Assembly: GCA_017536545.1 (NCBI GenBank)
Contig: JAFXHF010000013.1
Span: forward strand, 1-64,000
Source: a bacterium
GTDB taxonomy: Bacteria; Cyanobacteriota; Vampirovibrionia; Gastranaerophilales; Gastranaerophilaceae
Reading direction: 5' to 3'
Length of the DNA: 64,000 nucleotides
Under the pieces are notes generated by a model. It worked only from the letters and a program-made list of their open reading frames with translations. It was not told the DNA's origin and searched no databases. Every line of letters begins with the position of its first letter. The stretch's first letter is position 1. The position numbers were made by a program, and so were the translations under genes. Below are positions 1 to 8,361 of the stretch, piece by piece.

Positions 1-1910
1 ATTTTCTGAGGTTCAACACCATCTAATTCTTTAACTTGATCAACGAATTTTGTTGCAATATCTCTTGTTCTTGACAAAGACGCACCGTCAGGAAGAGTAA
101 TTTGAGCAATCAAAACACCTTGATCCTCATCAGGAATAAAACCTGTCGCAATAAATTTAAAACCTAATAAAGTTAGAGCAACAATAATTAAATATGTTAC
201 ACCCAACAATCTTTGATTGTGTACAAATTTTTCAACAAACTCCATGAAGAAATCTTCGACTTTATCAAATCCTTGGTTGAATTTATCAACGATAAACTTC
301 ATTCTACGGTTCATTCTTCTACGAATACGTTGTAATTTATATATTAATGGATGTTGTGAATTTTGTTTATTCTCAACATTCTCAGATTTATGACCTAAGA
401 AATGTGCACACATTGCTGGAGATAATGACAATGCACATATTGCAGAAATAGCAATTGAAACAGAAATACAAACCGCAAATTGCTTATACATAACACCTGT
501 CATACCACCCATAAATATAATAGGTACAAATACCGCCATCAATACCATCGCCATTGCAACTAATGATGGCCCTACTTCTTCCATTGTTAATTGAGTCGCA
601 GCAATAGCAGACTTACCTTCTTCCATATGGCGTTTTACGTTTTCGATAACAACAATAGCATCGTCAACTACAACCCCAACTGCAAGAACTAATGCAAACA
701 AGGACAGCAAGTTGATAGACATACCCATCGCCTTGAGAGCAAAGAAGGTCCCGATTAAAGATACAGGAATCGTTGCACAAGGAACCAATGTTGCCATACC
801 ATCTCCTAAGAATAAAAAGATAATCAATACAACGATAATACCTGTTAATAAAATAGTAAACTCAACTTCTTTCATTGATTCATGAATATAGTCAGCATCA
901 TCCTTAATTGTGATAATTTTGATACCATTAGTCATTCTTGAATTCAATTCGTCAACTTTGGCGTGAACACCCTTTGACATATTAATAATATTTGCATCAG
1001 GTTGTTGAGAAATAACAACAACAGCTGAAGGTTTTCCACCTACCAAACCCAAGTTTTGATAAGTTTGAGCACCTAACTCAACTCTTGCTATATCTTTAAT
1101 TTTTACATTTGAACCATCCATATTTGAACGAATAATAATATTTTCAAATTCTGAAACATCATTCAAACGACCTTTTGTTTTAAGCGTTAATTGTAATGCG
1201 TGCTCTTCATCTGTTGGCAATGCACCCAATGAACCTGCTGCAATTTGAGTATTTTGAGCATTAATTGCTGCTTTTACTTCACTTGTTGAAACATTTAGAC
1301 CTGCCATTTTCTGAGGATCTAGCCATATTCTCATAGAATAATCACCGGCACCATATACCTCAACGTCAGCTACACCATCAACACGTTTCAATTCATCTTT
1401 AATATAAATAGAACCATAGTTAGTTAAGTCCAACTGACTCCAATGACCAGATTCTGGGTACAAAGTCAAAATCAATGCTCCAGACCCAGCGGTTCTTGAA
1501 ATTGCAGTAACACCTGTTCTTTGGACATCTTCAGGTAACTGTGATTGAACCTGTTGAATTCTGTTTTGAACATTCATTAGGTTAACGTTCTTATCAGATC
1601 CAACTTTAAAATACATATTTAAAATATATGTCCCATCGTATGAATTTGATGACATATATGTAAGATTTTCAACACCGTTTAATTTATTTTCTAAAATAGT
1701 TGCAACTGAAGATTCTACAACCTCAGCGCTTGCACCCATATATGAAGCTGAAACTTGAATTTGTGGTGGGGTAACATCAGGATAACTTTCTTGTTTTAAA
1801 CCAAGCATAGATATCATACCCACGATAACGATACAGATTGATATCACTAAAGCAAATCGTGGTTTTCTTATGAAGAAAAATAATTTATCAAAATCTAAAA
1901 TTTTTTTCAT
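1..1910 (-). CDS. RND-family efflux permease, N-terminal part (cut by window edge)
   Basis: This encodes an AcrB/MexB-type inner-membrane proton-driven drug transporter. The start ATG at 1910 gives MKKILDFDKLFFFIRKP, the usual cytoplasmic lead-in to the first membrane helix, followed by the PN1/PN2 porter domain. A helix around residue 400 contains GVVVDDAIVVIENVK, the paired Asp of the proton relay. About 636 residues are visible, so the C-terminal third lies outside the window. The ATG overlaps the stop of the adaptor gene (TAATG), so the two are translationally coupled and form an operon with adaptor first. Substrate cannot be told from sequence. Its partner outer-membrane channel is not in view. 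Confidence 0.93.
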   Translation of the reverse strand, partial: MKKILDFDKLFFFIRKPRFALVISICIVIVGMISMLGLKQESYPDVTPPQIQVSASYMGASAEVVESSVATILENKLNGVENLTYMSSNSYDGTYILNMYFKVGSDKNVNLMNVQNRIQQVQSQLPEDVQRTGVTAISRTAGSGALILTLYPESGHWSQLDLTNYGSIYIKDELKRVDGVADVEVYGAGDYSMRIWLDPQKMAGLNVSTSEVKAAINAQNTQIAAGSLGALPTDEEHALQLTLKTKGRLNDVSEFENIIIRSNMDGSNVKIKDIARVELGAQTYQNLGLVGGKPSAVVVISQQPDANIINMSKGVHAKVDELNSRMTNGIKIITIKDDADYIHESMKEVEFTILLTGIIVVLIIFLFLGDGMATLVPCATIPVSLIGTFFALKAMGMSINLLSLFALVLAVGVVVDDAIVVIENVKRHMEEGKSAIAATQLTMEEVGPSLVAMAMVLMAVFVPIIFMGGMTGVMYKQFAVCISVSIAISAICALSLSPAMCAHFLGHKSENVENKQNSQHPLIYKLQRIRRRMNRRMKFIVDKFNQGFDKVEDFFMEFVEKFVHNQRLLGVTYLIIVALTLLGFKFIATGFIPDEDQGVLIAQITLPDGASLSRTRDIATKFVDQVKELDGVEPQK

Positions 1911-3130
1911 TATTTTTTACCTTTTTTCTTTTTAGAATATGTTTCAGCATCAATAACTTTTACTTGCTGACCTTCAAGAGTAATACTTTGAACCCCAGCT
2001 ACTACAACATCATCTGAATAAGTCAAACCTTCTTCAACAATCCAGTTATTATTGATATCATCAGAAACTTTAATGTCTTTTCTCACAACTTTTAAAACAG
2101 GTTTTTCTTCTTTTGATTTACCAAAACCTTTATTAGATTTTGTTTTATCTGCCTCAACAACCCATACATAGTAACCACTCATAGCATCACCTTTTGTACA
2201 AGCTTGAGGAACTGTCATATATGAAACTTCTTTTGGTGCAACCAACTCAACTTTCATATAATCACCTGGAACTAAAATTCCTTTAGGGTTTTCAAATTTT
2301 GCTCTCATTTGAACAGAACCTGAATTTTTATCAATTTGATTATCTACAAAGTTAATAATTCCTGTATGTTCATACCAGTTACCATCACTGAATTGAACTT
2401 TAACTTCAACATCTTTGAATTTATCACTTGCTCTAAGAATTTTAACAAAATCAGCACTTCTTAAACTGAAAGTAACATACACAGGATCAGTACTTGAAAT
2501 ATTTACTAAAGGCCCTGATGTTACTTGAACATAGTTTCCTTCTGTAATATTAACTTTACCAATTCTACCATCAATTGGGGATTTAATTGTTGTATAACCT
2601 AAATTAACTTTAGCTAGTTCATAACGTTGCTTAGCTGCTTCATAAAGTGCTTTATTAGCATTTCTTGTAGCTAAACTTTCATCTACATATGAATGAGATA
2701 CCAAATCCTCTTTAATCAATTCATTAGCTCTATTTAATTCTTGTTGAGCATTTTTATACAAAGCATCATATTGGTTAACTGTTGCACGAGAGTTGTTAAC
2801 TTCTAGTTCATACTCTTTTGGGTCAATTTGGAATAAAACTTGACCTTTTTTAACTGTATCCCCTTCTTTGAAATGTTTTTTCAATAAGAATCCTGGAACC
2901 CTTGCTACAATATCAACTGAGTATTTTGCTTCAACACGACCAGTAGATTCTGCTGAAACAAAAACTTTTTCATTAAAAGGTTTATCGACAACAACTTCTT
3001 TTGGCATTTTCATTGCCTGCATCATCATAAAACCTAAGACACCAGTCGAAATTTTATTATATATAATCGGCACAAAAATAATTAAAAGTACCGCTAAAGC
3101 CATTTTTCGTCTTGTTAATTTTATTTTCAT
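1910..3130 (-). CDS. RND efflux periplasmic adaptor (HlyD/AcrA family)
   Basis: This is a membrane fusion protein that links the RND permease to an outer-membrane channel. It has a short cytoplasmic Lys/Arg-rich lead, one N-terminal membrane segment, a lipoyl/barrel-sandwich segment (VPGFLLKKHFKEGDTVKKGQ), an alpha-hairpin and a second lipoyl half (IKSPIDGRIGKVNITEGNYV). An ATG at 3142 is in frame, but the ATG at 3130 is preferred because GGAG sits 6 nt upstream, and that GGAG lies inside the first codons of the longer form. From 3130 the protein is 406 residues. The C-terminus is Lys-rich. It is the first gene of the efflux operon and is transcribed away from a MarR-type gene, a common arrangement for pumps controlled by that regulator. 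Confidence 0.93.
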   Translation of the reverse strand: MKIKLTRRKMALAVLLIIFVPIIYNKISTGVLGFMMMQAMKMPKEVVVDKPFNEKVFVSAESTGRVEAKYSVDIVARVPGFLLKKHFKEGDTVKKGQVLFQIDPKEYELEVNNSRATVNQYDALYKNAQQELNRANELIKEDLVSHSYVDESLATRNANKALYEAAKQRYELAKVNLGYTTIKSPIDGRIGKVNITEGNYVQVTSGPLVNISSTDPVYVTFSLRSADFVKILRASDKFKDVEVKVQFSDGNWYEHTGIINFVDNQIDKNSGSVQMRAKFENPKGILVPGDYMKVELVAPKEVSYMTVPQACTKGDAMSGYYVWVVEADKTKSNKGFGKSKEEKPVLKVVRKDIKVSDDINNNWIVEEGLTYSDDVVVAGVQSITLEGQQVKVIDAETYSKKKKGKK

Positions 3131-3151
3131 ATTTTTCTCCATTATTTTAGG

Positions 3152-3165
3152 GTAGAATTTTCTAC
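3152..3165. promoter_or_regulatory. Candidate operator for the MarR-type regulator
   Basis: The inverted repeat GTAGAA-TT-TTCTAC lies just downstream of the predicted -10 box of the efflux operon and near its likely transcription start. A regulator bound here would block the pump promoter. Assignment to the divergent MarR-type protein is an inference from position and symmetry. Confidence 0.45.
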
Positions 3166-3169
3166 ACTA

Positions 3170-3198
3170 ATGGTATAAAAACTAGCTTTTAATGTCAA
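3170..3198 (-). promoter_or_regulatory. Promoter of the efflux operon
   Basis: On the minus strand, TTGACA (3193-3198) is followed after 17 nt by TACCAT (3170-3175). The -35 box is consensus and the spacing is optimal, with the adaptor start codon about 40 nt downstream. Confidence 0.6.
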
Positions 3199-3205
3199 TA
3201 AAAAC

Positions 3206-3234
3206 TTGCATTAATCCCCCAGGTATAGTATAAT
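3206..3234 (+). promoter_or_regulatory. Promoter of the MarR-type regulator gene
   Basis: TTGCAT (3206-3211), a 17-nt spacer and a perfect TATAAT (3229-3234) predict a start of transcription near 3241. This lies downstream of the in-frame GTG at 3237 and therefore supports the ATG at 3264 as the translation start. The promoter is back to back with the efflux promoter, with the two -35 boxes only 7 nt apart. Confidence 0.7.
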
Positions 3235-3263
3235 CGGTGAAACAAGTAGAAAAGGAAACGGGT

Positions 3264-3743
3264 ATGGCAAAGAACACTAATGGTTTTAAGAATATGGAAA
3301 ATAATTTAACTTTCCAAATTGATTACACTGCAAACTTTAACAAAGCATTCCGCAGAGAGTTCCAAGAACAAGTAATTAAAGCTGATGTTACAACAGATGA
3401 GTGTGCAATATTATTCGCCATTGACTACAATCCAGACATATCTCAATCTGAACTTGCAAAACTTTTATTCAAAGGTAAAGCCCACGTTGGAAAAATCTTA
3501 AACGATATGGAAACTAGAGGTCTTGTAAAAAGAATTGCAGACACAAGAGATAACATAATTATCAAAAGAAATGAAATCACTCCAAAAGGGAAAGAAATTC
3601 TTAAACAAGGCTATACCGCTATCAATAAAATAAAAAAAGCCGTTGAAAATGAATTTTCGAAAGAAGATTTAGATCAATTTAAAGAATATTTGAAAAGATA
3701 CAGAAAAGTTTTAAGAACTTTCGTAGATGTGAAACTCAAGTAA
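3264..3743 (+). CDS. MarR-family winged-helix transcriptional regulator
   Basis: This 159-residue protein matches the MarR fold. It has an N-terminal dimerisation helix, a central winged HTH (DISQSELAKLLFKGKAHVGK as helix-turn-helix, then TRGLVKRIADTRDNIIIKR as the beta-wing with the family DxR motif) and C-terminal dimerisation helices. The ATG at 3264 has AGGA 7 nt upstream, whereas a GTG 27 nt earlier precedes the predicted transcript start. It is divergent from the RND efflux operon and probably represses it and itself, with release by a small lipophilic ligand. The ligand is unknown. Confidence 0.88.
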   Translation: MAKNTNGFKNMENNLTFQIDYTANFNKAFRREFQEQVIKADVTTDECAILFAIDYNPDISQSELAKLLFKGKAHVGKILNDMETRGLVKRIADTRDNIIIKRNEITPKGKEILKQGYTAINKIKKAVENEFSKEDLDQFKEYLKRYRKVLRTFVDVKLK

Positions 3744-3746
3744 AAA

Positions 3747-3775
3747 AAAGAACCGTTTTATACGGTTCTTTTTTT
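3747..3775. terminator. Bidirectional intrinsic terminator
   Basis: The hairpin AAGAACCGT-ttta-ACGGTTCTT is flanked by an A-run on the left and a T-run on the right. It can end transcription of both the MarR-type gene and the converging TPR gene. Confidence 0.8.
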
Positions 3776-3779
3776 AGTA

Positions 3780-6700
3780 TCATTCTGAAACTTTATCTTC
3801 AAGTTCTGTTTCAACAATCTCATCTGCATTTTCAGGCTCAACTACTTTTATTTCAGATTTTGGTTCAGGAGTAAAAAATTTCTTCCAATCAATCTTTTTA
3901 GTTTTCACCTTTTTCTCAGGCAGACAGTTAGTTTCAACAGATTCTGGTTTATCCTTTTTCCACCACCAATTAAATTTCTTCTTATTTTCAACAACAGGAA
4001 CTTCAACTTCAGGCTCCTCAATATCAGCTTTTGTTGTACGAATTAAAGGCGTATCAGCATCATCTACGACCTGTTGAACAACTTCTTGAGAATCAGCAAC
4101 GACTTCTTTTTGAACTTCAACTATTTCTTCTTGAATAGTATCAACATCCTCTTTAACCTCATCAACTTGTTCTTGAGCTTTTTCTACGGGCTCAGTTAGA
4201 ACATCTTCAACAGGAGTTAAATCTTCTGTTATATTTTCGACAGTTTCTTCAACAACCTCAGCTTTATCTTTTTTATCACGCTTAAACCAACCAAACCAAG
4301 ATTTTTTCTCTTTTTGAGGCTTATTAACAACTGTAGCAATTTCAGGTGCAACAATTTCATCAAGCGTCTTTTCAGCCTTAACTGTTATTTCATCTTCAAC
4401 CTCATTAACGACTTCTTCCAATTCAGGAGCGACATCTTCTTGTTGTTTTTTTGTATCTTCACCATCTAATTTCACTTCAACTGGAGGAATTACAACAGCA
4501 GGAACTTCTGCAACCTTAGTTGTCATATCTGTTTTAGTCACGTTCACATCCACAGAATCCGCCGTTGCAACTTCAGAAATTGTATCAATTTTTGCAACCT
4601 CTTGCTGGACAGCATCAACTGTTAATTGCTGATTTTTCACAATCTCTTCTGAGATCTTAGTAGATTCTGATGAAGTAATCGGTGTTATGATTTGCGGAAT
4701 ATCAGATGCCACCTTATCTTTTAAACTAGCAGCTTCAAACTCAATAATCTCATCATCGGCTTTTAGAACTAACACTTTTCTTGCCTGAACCGTATTAAAT
4801 TCATTCAAATCGACTTTTGCATGTTTTTCAACAATTGGTTTATTTTTCACAACTTGCTGAACTTCTTCAACTGTCTCAGTTACTTCTTCTTTGCCAGACT
4901 CTACAATTTCGTCTGCTTCAGCTACAGTCTCAACAACTTCTTCAGCAACCTCTTCAGCTTCAGCTACTTTTTCGACAACATCTTCGACCACTTCTTCAAC
5001 CTGTTCTGCTTGTTGTTCTACAACCTCTTCTACAATTTCTTCAGCTACTTTTTCAGGTTCTGGAACAACTTCTTCTGCAACTTTTTCTTCTTCAATGACT
5101 TTTTCTACAACTTCTTCCGCAACAGGTCCATTTTGAAGATAATCATCATCTTTAGCAACTTCTTCTATAACTTGTTCAACTTGAGCAACAGTCTCTGCAA
5201 GTTCTTCTTGAGCCTTTGTTGGTTCTTCATCTGGTTGTGTTTTAATAAAATCTTCAACTCCAACAGGTGTTGGTTCGGATTGTATTGACCCAATAGATTG
5301 AGTTGCTAACATTTGAGCAATAGATGTTTGTCCTGCAGAGATCATATCAACTGGATCTGTAGCTTTTTTCATTGTGCTTAAACCTTGTTCTGCAACTTTA
5401 TCCACCTGAATAGGATTCAAAGCTATAAGCTTATAATCAGGATTTAGATATGTAAAACCTATATTTAAGTCATTAAATGTAGTTCTTATATAATCGTATT
5501 CGGTCTCAACTTGTCTTGCAGTTAATCTTACATTACCTAATGCATCTTTTTTATATTTTGACAAAGATGCAATTATAGGGTTTTCGTATGCTTTTGCCAA
5601 ATCAGCCTTTACACCTTGACCATTTGCTTGCAAGATTTGAGCTTTAAGATAATACAAATAATTACTTAAAGTTTGTTCTTTAGGTGAAAGTGGTCTTATA
5701 TCATCATTGTAAATATCATTCATATTATTATGAACTTTTTCCAAATCAGACATTGCAGCTTCATTATTACCTAATCTATAGTAAGCTAAAGCACGCAAAT
5801 ACAACACCGAATTATAGTTTGAAACATGCCTGTACAATAGATTTGTTGTACCATCGATTACCGCATCATAATCACCTTTTATATGTTGAGCAACAAGCTT
5901 GTAATACTTACTATTATAATCATTTGCTTTTAATTTTATTGCAGTATTGAAGTTTGCAATAGCAGAATCATAATCTCCAATTATCATATTATTTAAACCA
6001 ATATAATAGTAATAAACATTGGAATTCGGATTAAATTTAATCGCTTTTGTAAAATACTCAATAGATTTCTGAGCTTCATCAGATGAGAAAGTTTTTTCAG
6101 CTCTGCGATAGAACAATTGCCCTAAACTTGCTAAAGTTTCAAAATCGTATGGATTCAAACTTAAAGACGTATCAAACGAATGAATAGCATCGTCATATTG
6201 TTCTAACCCGACCATAGCTACCCCCATTAAATAATGCCCTAAATAATATTCAGGATAATGAGTTGTAACATGTTGAATTTTATAAACAGCCTCGTGGAAT
6301 TGACCATCCTCAATTTCAGATATAGCATCCATAATATACTCATCTACCCCTTGAGGATTTAATAATTTACCATACTTTTGAGGACAGTTTATTTTTGCAA
6401 TATCTTCTTTTTTAGGTTTTGGCAAATAAATATGAGAATTGTATTTAAAAGCCTGCTCATAAGTTGTTTCATATATTGGGTTATTTAAAGCTTTTTGAGC
6501 ATACATCAAGCGTCCATATAAATTCCCAAGTTCAGGATTTTGATATTGGCTTTGTTTATCCGCACCTAATACAACAGCACTTACAACTTTAGCCCCAGTG
6601 ACAAATTTATCATCCTCAGTTTTTAAAGTTATCGCTTTTTGATAATCAGATTCAGCAAGCTTGAATTGGTGCAATGCATAGAAAGCATCCCCTCTCAATT

Positions 6701-6950
6701 TATATGCTTCATACTTTTTAGGTTTAGCATTGATGTATGCAGTTAAATAAACAACCGCTGATTGATAATCTTTTTTTACCATCGCCTGTTCAGCTTTTTC
6801 TAAGGCTTCTTTATTTGCTTTAACATCATCCTGATTAACTTCTGATGTCACAACAGGCTTATTCTCATCTTTAGCATACACAACATTAGAAACTTCACTA
6901 GCTCCCAATAACATAACTAACATCAACAAACATAGTTTAGACTTTTTCAT
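3780..6950 (-). CDS. Exported TPR protein with long acidic Val/Glu-rich tail and aromatic-basic boxes
   Basis: A 1056-residue protein with a signal peptide (MKKSKLCLLMLVMLLGASEV, likely cut after VVYA). Residues about 30-420 hold a series of tetratricopeptide repeats (for example FDTSLSLNPYDFETLASLGQ), a scaffold for protein-protein contacts. From about residue 580 the chain is low complexity, with runs of VEEVVE/EEVAEEV, probably coiled coil or disordered. Three basic-aromatic boxes interrupt the acidic tail: KKSWFGWFKRDKK near residue 880, KKKFNWWWKKDK near 990 and KKIDWKKFFTPEPK near 1020. AGGGG precedes the start. Likely periplasmic or envelope-associated; specific role unknown. Confidence 0.75.
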   Translation of the reverse strand: MKKSKLCLLMLVMLLGASEVSNVVYAKDENKPVVTSEVNQDDVKANKEALEKAEQAMVKKDYQSAVVYLTAYINAKPKKYEAYKLRGDAFYALHQFKLAESDYQKAITLKTEDDKFVTGAKVVSAVVLGADKQSQYQNPELGNLYGRLMYAQKALNNPIYETTYEQAFKYNSHIYLPKPKKEDIAKINCPQKYGKLLNPQGVDEYIMDAISEIEDGQFHEAVYKIQHVTTHYPEYYLGHYLMGVAMVGLEQYDDAIHSFDTSLSLNPYDFETLASLGQLFYRRAEKTFSSDEAQKSIEYFTKAIKFNPNSNVYYYYIGLNNMIIGDYDSAIANFNTAIKLKANDYNSKYYKLVAQHIKGDYDAVIDGTTNLLYRHVSNYNSVLYLRALAYYRLGNNEAAMSDLEKVHNNMNDIYNDDIRPLSPKEQTLSNYLYYLKAQILQANGQGVKADLAKAYENPIIASLSKYKKDALGNVRLTARQVETEYDYIRTTFNDLNIGFTYLNPDYKLIALNPIQVDKVAEQGLSTMKKATDPVDMISAGQTSIAQMLATQSIGSIQSEPTPVGVEDFIKTQPDEEPTKAQEELAETVAQVEQVIEEVAKDDDYLQNGPVAEEVVEKVIEEEKVAEEVVPEPEKVAEEIVEEVVEQQAEQVEEVVEDVVEKVAEAEEVAEEVVETVAEADEIVESGKEEVTETVEEVQQVVKNKPIVEKHAKVDLNEFNTVQARKVLVLKADDEIIEFEAASLKDKVASDIPQIITPITSSESTKISEEIVKNQQLTVDAVQQEVAKIDTISEVATADSVDVNVTKTDMTTKVAEVPAVVIPPVEVKLDGEDTKKQQEDVAPELEEVVNEVEDEITVKAEKTLDEIVAPEIATVVNKPQKEKKSWFGWFKRDKKDKAEVVEETVENITEDLTPVEDVLTEPVEKAQEQVDEVKEDVDTIQEEIVEVQKEVVADSQEVVQQVVDDADTPLIRTTKADIEEPEVEVPVVENKKKFNWWWKKDKPESVETNCLPEKKVKTKKIDWKKFFTPEPKSEIKVVEPENADEIVETELEDKVSE

Positions 6951-7041
6951 AAATACCCCTACAAAACTGACTTAATACACAAATTATACAATATAAAATT
7001 TATTTATAAAACAATTTTCATCTTAAATATTTATTTTTGTA

Positions 7042-7047
7042 TATAAT
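7042..7047 (+). promoter_or_regulatory. -10 box for leaderless tag transcript
   Basis: TATAAT ends exactly 6 nt before the ATG at 7054 and no Shine-Dalgarno sequence is present, so transcription should begin at or within a base of the start codon. Confidence 0.55.
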
Positions 7048-7053
7048 AAACCT

Positions 7054-7596
7054 ATGAAAAGATGTTTTTGGGTAGATGAAAAATCTGAAATCTATATTAA
7101 ATATCACGATGAAGAATGGGGCGTTCCAAAATATGACGATAAAGAACTCTTTGAATTACTAATTTTGGAATCATTTCAAGCAGGATTGTCGTGGATTACC
7201 ATCCTAAAAAAACGTGAAGCATTTAGAAAAGCCTTTGATAGATTTGAAGTTCAGAAAATCGCAAACTATAACGACGAAAAAGTCTACGAACTTATGAACA
7301 ATCCAGATATTGTAAGATGTAAAAACAAAATTAAAGCGGCAATAAACAATTCAAAAATATTTATTGAAATTCAAAAAGAATTCGGGAGTTTTTCAAAATA
7401 TATTTGGTCTTTTACAGATAACAAAATTATCAAAAATACAACTGGTGAAATTATTGTATCCTCTCCTCTTTCTGATAAAATTTCAAAAGACCTCAAAAAA
7501 CGAGGAATGAAATACGTAGGAACTATAATAATTTATTCTTACCTACAAGCTATTGGAATTATTGATGACCACGACAAAGACTGTTTTAAATATTAG
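7054..7596 (+). CDS. tag: DNA-3-methyladenine glycosylase I
   Basis: This removes 3-methyladenine from alkylated DNA as the first step of base-excision repair. The 180-residue length and the whole chain match the Tag family. The N-terminal MKRCFWVDE and YHDEEWGVP carry the Cys and His of the structural zinc site, and the C-terminal DDHDKDCFKY supplies the second His and Cys. The core motif QAGLSWITILKKREAF is the family signature around the catalytic pocket, and LKKRGMKYVGTIIIYSYLQA follows. It is a single-gene unit between two minus-strand genes, with a leaderless-type promoter. The downstream gene converges with only one base between the stops. Confidence 0.97.
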   Translation: MKRCFWVDEKSEIYIKYHDEEWGVPKYDDKELFELLILESFQAGLSWITILKKREAFRKAFDRFEVQKIANYNDEKVYELMNNPDIVRCKNKIKAAINNSKIFIEIQKEFGSFSKYIWSFTDNKIIKNTTGEIIVSSPLSDKISKDLKKRGMKYVGTIIIYSYLQAIGIIDDHDKDCFKY

Positions 7597-7597
7597 C

Positions 7598-8278
7598 TTA
7601 ATTTTTAGGATATTTCATATGCCCATGAGTCAATACAAAATATGAGCAACCCCAACCTGTATCATTTAATTTGCAAGTACCTGCTTCATGATACCCTGGA
7701 GCACCTTGTACTCTTAGCGAACCTTTTTCATAATTAAAAATAAACAAATCACGTCCTACTTGGTTCGGAGCTTTTGCACCATTCAAATCAGTCCAGAAAA
7801 CTGCAACTCTATCATTATTTTTATATTCATCTTGAGTTGCACTTCGCCACCAAATAGAAGAACCATTCAATAATGAAATTTTATAATAATTTCTGTTATT
7901 ATAATATTCTCCATGTGGATTACCGTTAAGCAACATATATTTAGCCGCTGGAATACATAAACCTTTCTCATCATATGTACTACAATCTGTTGCTATTTTA
8001 AGAAATTGCCTCAAAACTTTAGCAATAGCCTTGGCATCCTTTTCATTACTCTTCATTTCGACATCCCAACCAGACATATCACCATATTCTTCTTCAGCCA
8101 ATCTGACAGCATTTGAAAGAATTGATTGGGTTGCTTTCAACTGAGTATATGTACGTTTATCTTTTACATTCGCAATTAAGTTAGGAATAGTCATTGCTGC
8201 AACGACACCAATAATACCAAGAGTAATTAACACCTCTGCCAATGTAAAAGCTTTTAATTTAGTTACAAAATTGCTCAT
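7598..8278 (-). CDS. Type IV pilin-like / pseudopilin protein
   Basis: A 226-residue protein with a class III prepilin leader: a short basic N-terminus ending KLKA, then FTLAEVLITLGIIGVVAAMT, which has the mature N-terminal Phe and Glu at position 5 required for methylation and assembly. The hydrophobic helix continues into an amphipathic stretch, followed by a globular domain with four to five Cys residues in the C-terminal half that could form disulfides. Processing would need a PilD-type peptidase, which is not in this window. It could be a minor pilin or a secretion or uptake pseudopilin. No SD is present and a TATAAT lies 6 nt upstream of the start. Confidence 0.85.
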   Translation of the reverse strand: MSNFVTKLKAFTLAEVLITLGIIGVVAAMTIPNLIANVKDKRTYTQLKATQSILSNAVRLAEEEYGDMSGWDVEMKSNEKDAKAIAKVLRQFLKIATDCSTYDEKGLCIPAAKYMLLNGNPHGEYYNNRNYYKISLLNGSSIWWRSATQDEYKNNDRVAVFWTDLNGAKAPNQVGRDLFIFNYEKGSLRVQGAPGYHEAGTCKLNDTGWGCSYFVLTHGHMKYPKN

Positions 8279-8284
8279 GGTATT

Positions 8285-8290
8285 ATTATA
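8285..8290 (-). promoter_or_regulatory. -10 box for leaderless pilin-like transcript
   Basis: On the minus strand TATAAT is followed by exactly 6 nt (AATACC) and then the ATG at 8278. No ribosome-binding sequence can fit between. Confidence 0.55.
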
Positions 8291-8311
8291 TCAATTATTC
8301 TTATAATTTAC

Positions 8312-8347
8312 AATAAAAAAGGAGCAGTCAATAACCACTCCCTTTTT
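8312..8347 (-). terminator. Intrinsic terminator of the lipid operon
   Basis: On the minus strand GGAGTGG-TTATTGA-CTGCTCC (two G-T pairs) is followed by a T-run. It lies just after the stop of the acyl-activating ligase gene. Confidence 0.65.
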
Positions 8348-8361
8348 ATTTGAATTTATTC

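Noticed and set aside
4900..5110. Possible CRISPR or tandem DNA repeat
   Set aside because: Repetition reflects codons for alternating Val/Glu in the TPR protein tail, without regular spacers or palindromic repeats.
4817..5288. Several long plus-strand reading frames opposite the TPR gene
   Set aside because: They are antisense shadows of the repetitive Glu/Val-rich coding region; composition is low complexity and no start signals are present.
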